From Hellea balneolensis DSM 19091 (GTDB lineage Bacteria; Pseudomonadota; Alphaproteobacteria; Caulobacterales; Maricaulaceae), in assembly GCF_000428525.1 (NCBI RefSeq), contig NZ_AUAC01000003.1, positions 496,001 to 560,000 of the forward strand: a DNA stretch of 64,000 bases, in the 5' to 3' direction. The stretch's first letter is position 1; every line of letters starts with the position of its first letter. The position numbers and the translations under genes were made by a program. Positions 62,907-64,000 of this stretch are shown piece after piece. The notes beneath the pieces are model-generated. The model worked only from the letters and a program-made list of their open reading frames with translations. It searched no databases and was not told the origin of the DNA.

Positions 62907-63872
62907 ATGCACTCATTCAACGAACATCATGCCGAATTAAAAGGCTTCTCTGAATATTATCATGAGACGATTTTTCCGCTTTTGGCGGCGCAGGATGGGC
63001 AGCGGCGAGAGGCGCTTAGCAAGGCTAAGCTTTACGGGGCCGGGATTATTATATTTGCGCTGTGTATCGCCGCCGCGCTTTATCTGTCTTCGGGCCAAAC
63101 CAATTTTATCATTTTTATTTTATTTGGCAGCGGTATGGGCGTTTTCGCGCTTTACACATGGCTTATGAAATCTGTTCGCGGCGAGACGAAAGACAAAATC
63201 GTCGGCGGTATTTGCACCTATGTTGGATGGACATTTCAGGCCAAGGCCGTGGACATTCCGGACCTAGCGCTTTTATCGCTTCATGGCTTGATGCCTAAAG
63301 GATATCAGGAAAAAAAGACGGGCGGAATTGATTGGAATGCTGGCAAACGCGCCTCTTTCGAAGATCAGATGTCAGGCGAAGCCCATGGCGCACAATTCAC
63401 ATCCGTTGAAACGCATCTCGAACGAAAGAGTGATGATAAATGGGTCACCGCCTTTCGAGGACAGCTGATGACGCTCACATTCCCAAGACAGTTTTTGGGA
63501 ACGACGGTGGTCCTGCGCGATAAAGGTATGTTCCAGCGTAAGAAGAGGGGCGATATGAAACGTGTCGGTCTTGTCGATCCCGTATTTGAGAAAATCTTCG
63601 AAGCTTATAGCACGGACCAAGTCGAGTCGCGCTATCTGCTCGACCCAGTCTTTATGCAAAAACTCGTGGATCTGGAACGCTCTGTTGATGGCAAAAATAT
63701 CCGGTTTGGGTTCCTTGACGGAAAGCTTTTTATTGTCGTCGAGACTCCCAATCGTTTCGAAGCAGGGTCAATGTTAAAGCCTCTGACGGCGCCCGACCGC
63801 ACCCAAAAAATTCTCGATGAGGTCGGTGCCGTTTACGATATTGTGGACGGCGTGATGAAACCGAGAGGATAA
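62907..63872 (+). CDS. DUF3137-family membrane protein
   Basis: The 321-residue protein has two membrane helices (about 44-62 and 67-87) and a cytoplasmic C-terminal domain with DVQVESRYLL-type SYSTDQVESRYLLDPVFM and MKRVGLVDPVFEKIFEAY, the DUF3137 pattern. Function is unknown. It starts 119 bases after valS, with the palindrome between them. Confidence 0.75.
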   Translation: MHSFNEHHAELKGFSEYYHETIFPLLAAQDGQRREALSKAKLYGAGIIIFALCIAAALYLSSGQTNFIIFILFGSGMGVFALYTWLMKSVRGETKDKIVGGICTYVGWTFQAKAVDIPDLALLSLHGLMPKGYQEKKTGGIDWNAGKRASFEDQMSGEAHGAQFTSVETHLERKSDDKWVTAFRGQLMTLTFPRQFLGTTVVLRDKGMFQRKKRGDMKRVGLVDPVFEKIFEAYSTDQVESRYLLDPVFMQKLVDLERSVDGKNIRFGFLDGKLFIVVETPNRFEAGSMLKPLTAPDRTQKILDEVGAVYDIVDGVMKPRG

Positions 63873-63875
63873 GGG

Positions 63876-63892
63876 GTGAGGACAATCCTCAC
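63876..63892 (+). other. Small stem-loop after the DUF3137 gene
   Basis: GTGAGGA and TCCTCAC pair perfectly around a CAA loop, three bases after the stop. A-rich sequence follows on this strand. The last 108 bases of the window hold nothing I can identify. Confidence 0.4.
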
Positions 63893-64000
63893 AAAAATAC
63901 CTCAAAATCTCCACACCTATTGCACCTTTCAACAATCCTATCCTCGCCTTCTCATTTGCCCTTATATTTAAATCGTTCTTTTGGTTTGGGACAGGTAGGA

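Overview
The window is ordinary chromosomal DNA from an alphaproteobacterium, most likely of the Maricaulales/Hyphomonadales type (inference). Pointers are a CcrM-type GANTC methyltransferase gene preceded by two CtrA-like boxes, a PopZ (DUF2497) gene preceded by a full CtrA box, the pcm-tolC-popZ-valS and tig-clpP-clpX-lon orders, an acetylglutamate synthase of the AAK-NAT type, and an mreBCD-pbp2-rodA cluster. Base composition is close to balanced. I see no insertion sequence, prophage or CRISPR array.

Layout. 1-1.9 kb: end of an arginine operon (ArgE-like deacetylase, NAGS-like acyltransferase). 2-8.5 kb: mixed housekeeping genes (M14 carboxypeptidase, TM2 protein, thyA, ankyrin protein, PhnA/YjdM, SIMPL, VOC, VUT transporter, dihydrofolate reductase). 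8.6-12.3 kb: hflK-hflC-DUF2065-degP membrane quality control. 12.3-15.7 kb: small regulators, RidA, serB/miaA back to back, TVP38. 15.8-21.3 kb: mreB-mreC-mreD-mrdA-rodA cell elongation operon. 21.4-24.7 kb: Na+ symporter, lipoprotein, dipeptide epimerase. 24.7-28.3 kb: Mla-type phospholipid transport operon with a STAS-fused permease. 28.3-35.8 kb: DedA, trigger factor, ClpP, ClpX and Lon, then tRNA-Val and tRNA-Asp.

36-42.9 kb: an AT-rich gap with a 44-bp near-perfect palindrome, a short LEPR-XLL protein with five copies of an unusual DPTGAPLDGPWL repeat, a TPR protein, a LysR regulator, an SseB-like protein with a Cys/His tail, DsbA, DciA/DUF721, mutY, DUF2853 and ccrM. 43-48.9 kb: a complete Lig-Exo/Lhr-MPE nucleic acid repair cluster in divergent halves. 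48.9-55.1 kb: an OxyR homologue that lacks the redox cysteines, two small genes, nhaA, an APC permease fused to EIIA-like and RCK_C-like domains, and an SbtA-SbtB bicarbonate uptake pair. 55.1-55.4 kb: tRNA-Cys followed by two 114-bp tandem units built from tRNA-Cys fragments. 55.5-64 kb: pcm-like, tolC, popZ, valS (with a low-GC insert) and a DUF3137 membrane protein.

The most unusual items are the LEPR repeat protein (peptide repeats kept constant while codons have drifted), the tRNA-Cys-derived tandem array, the cysteine-less OxyR beside a good OxyR-type operator, and the SbtA/SbtB/NhaA/sensor-permease group. None has a function proven by sequence alone.
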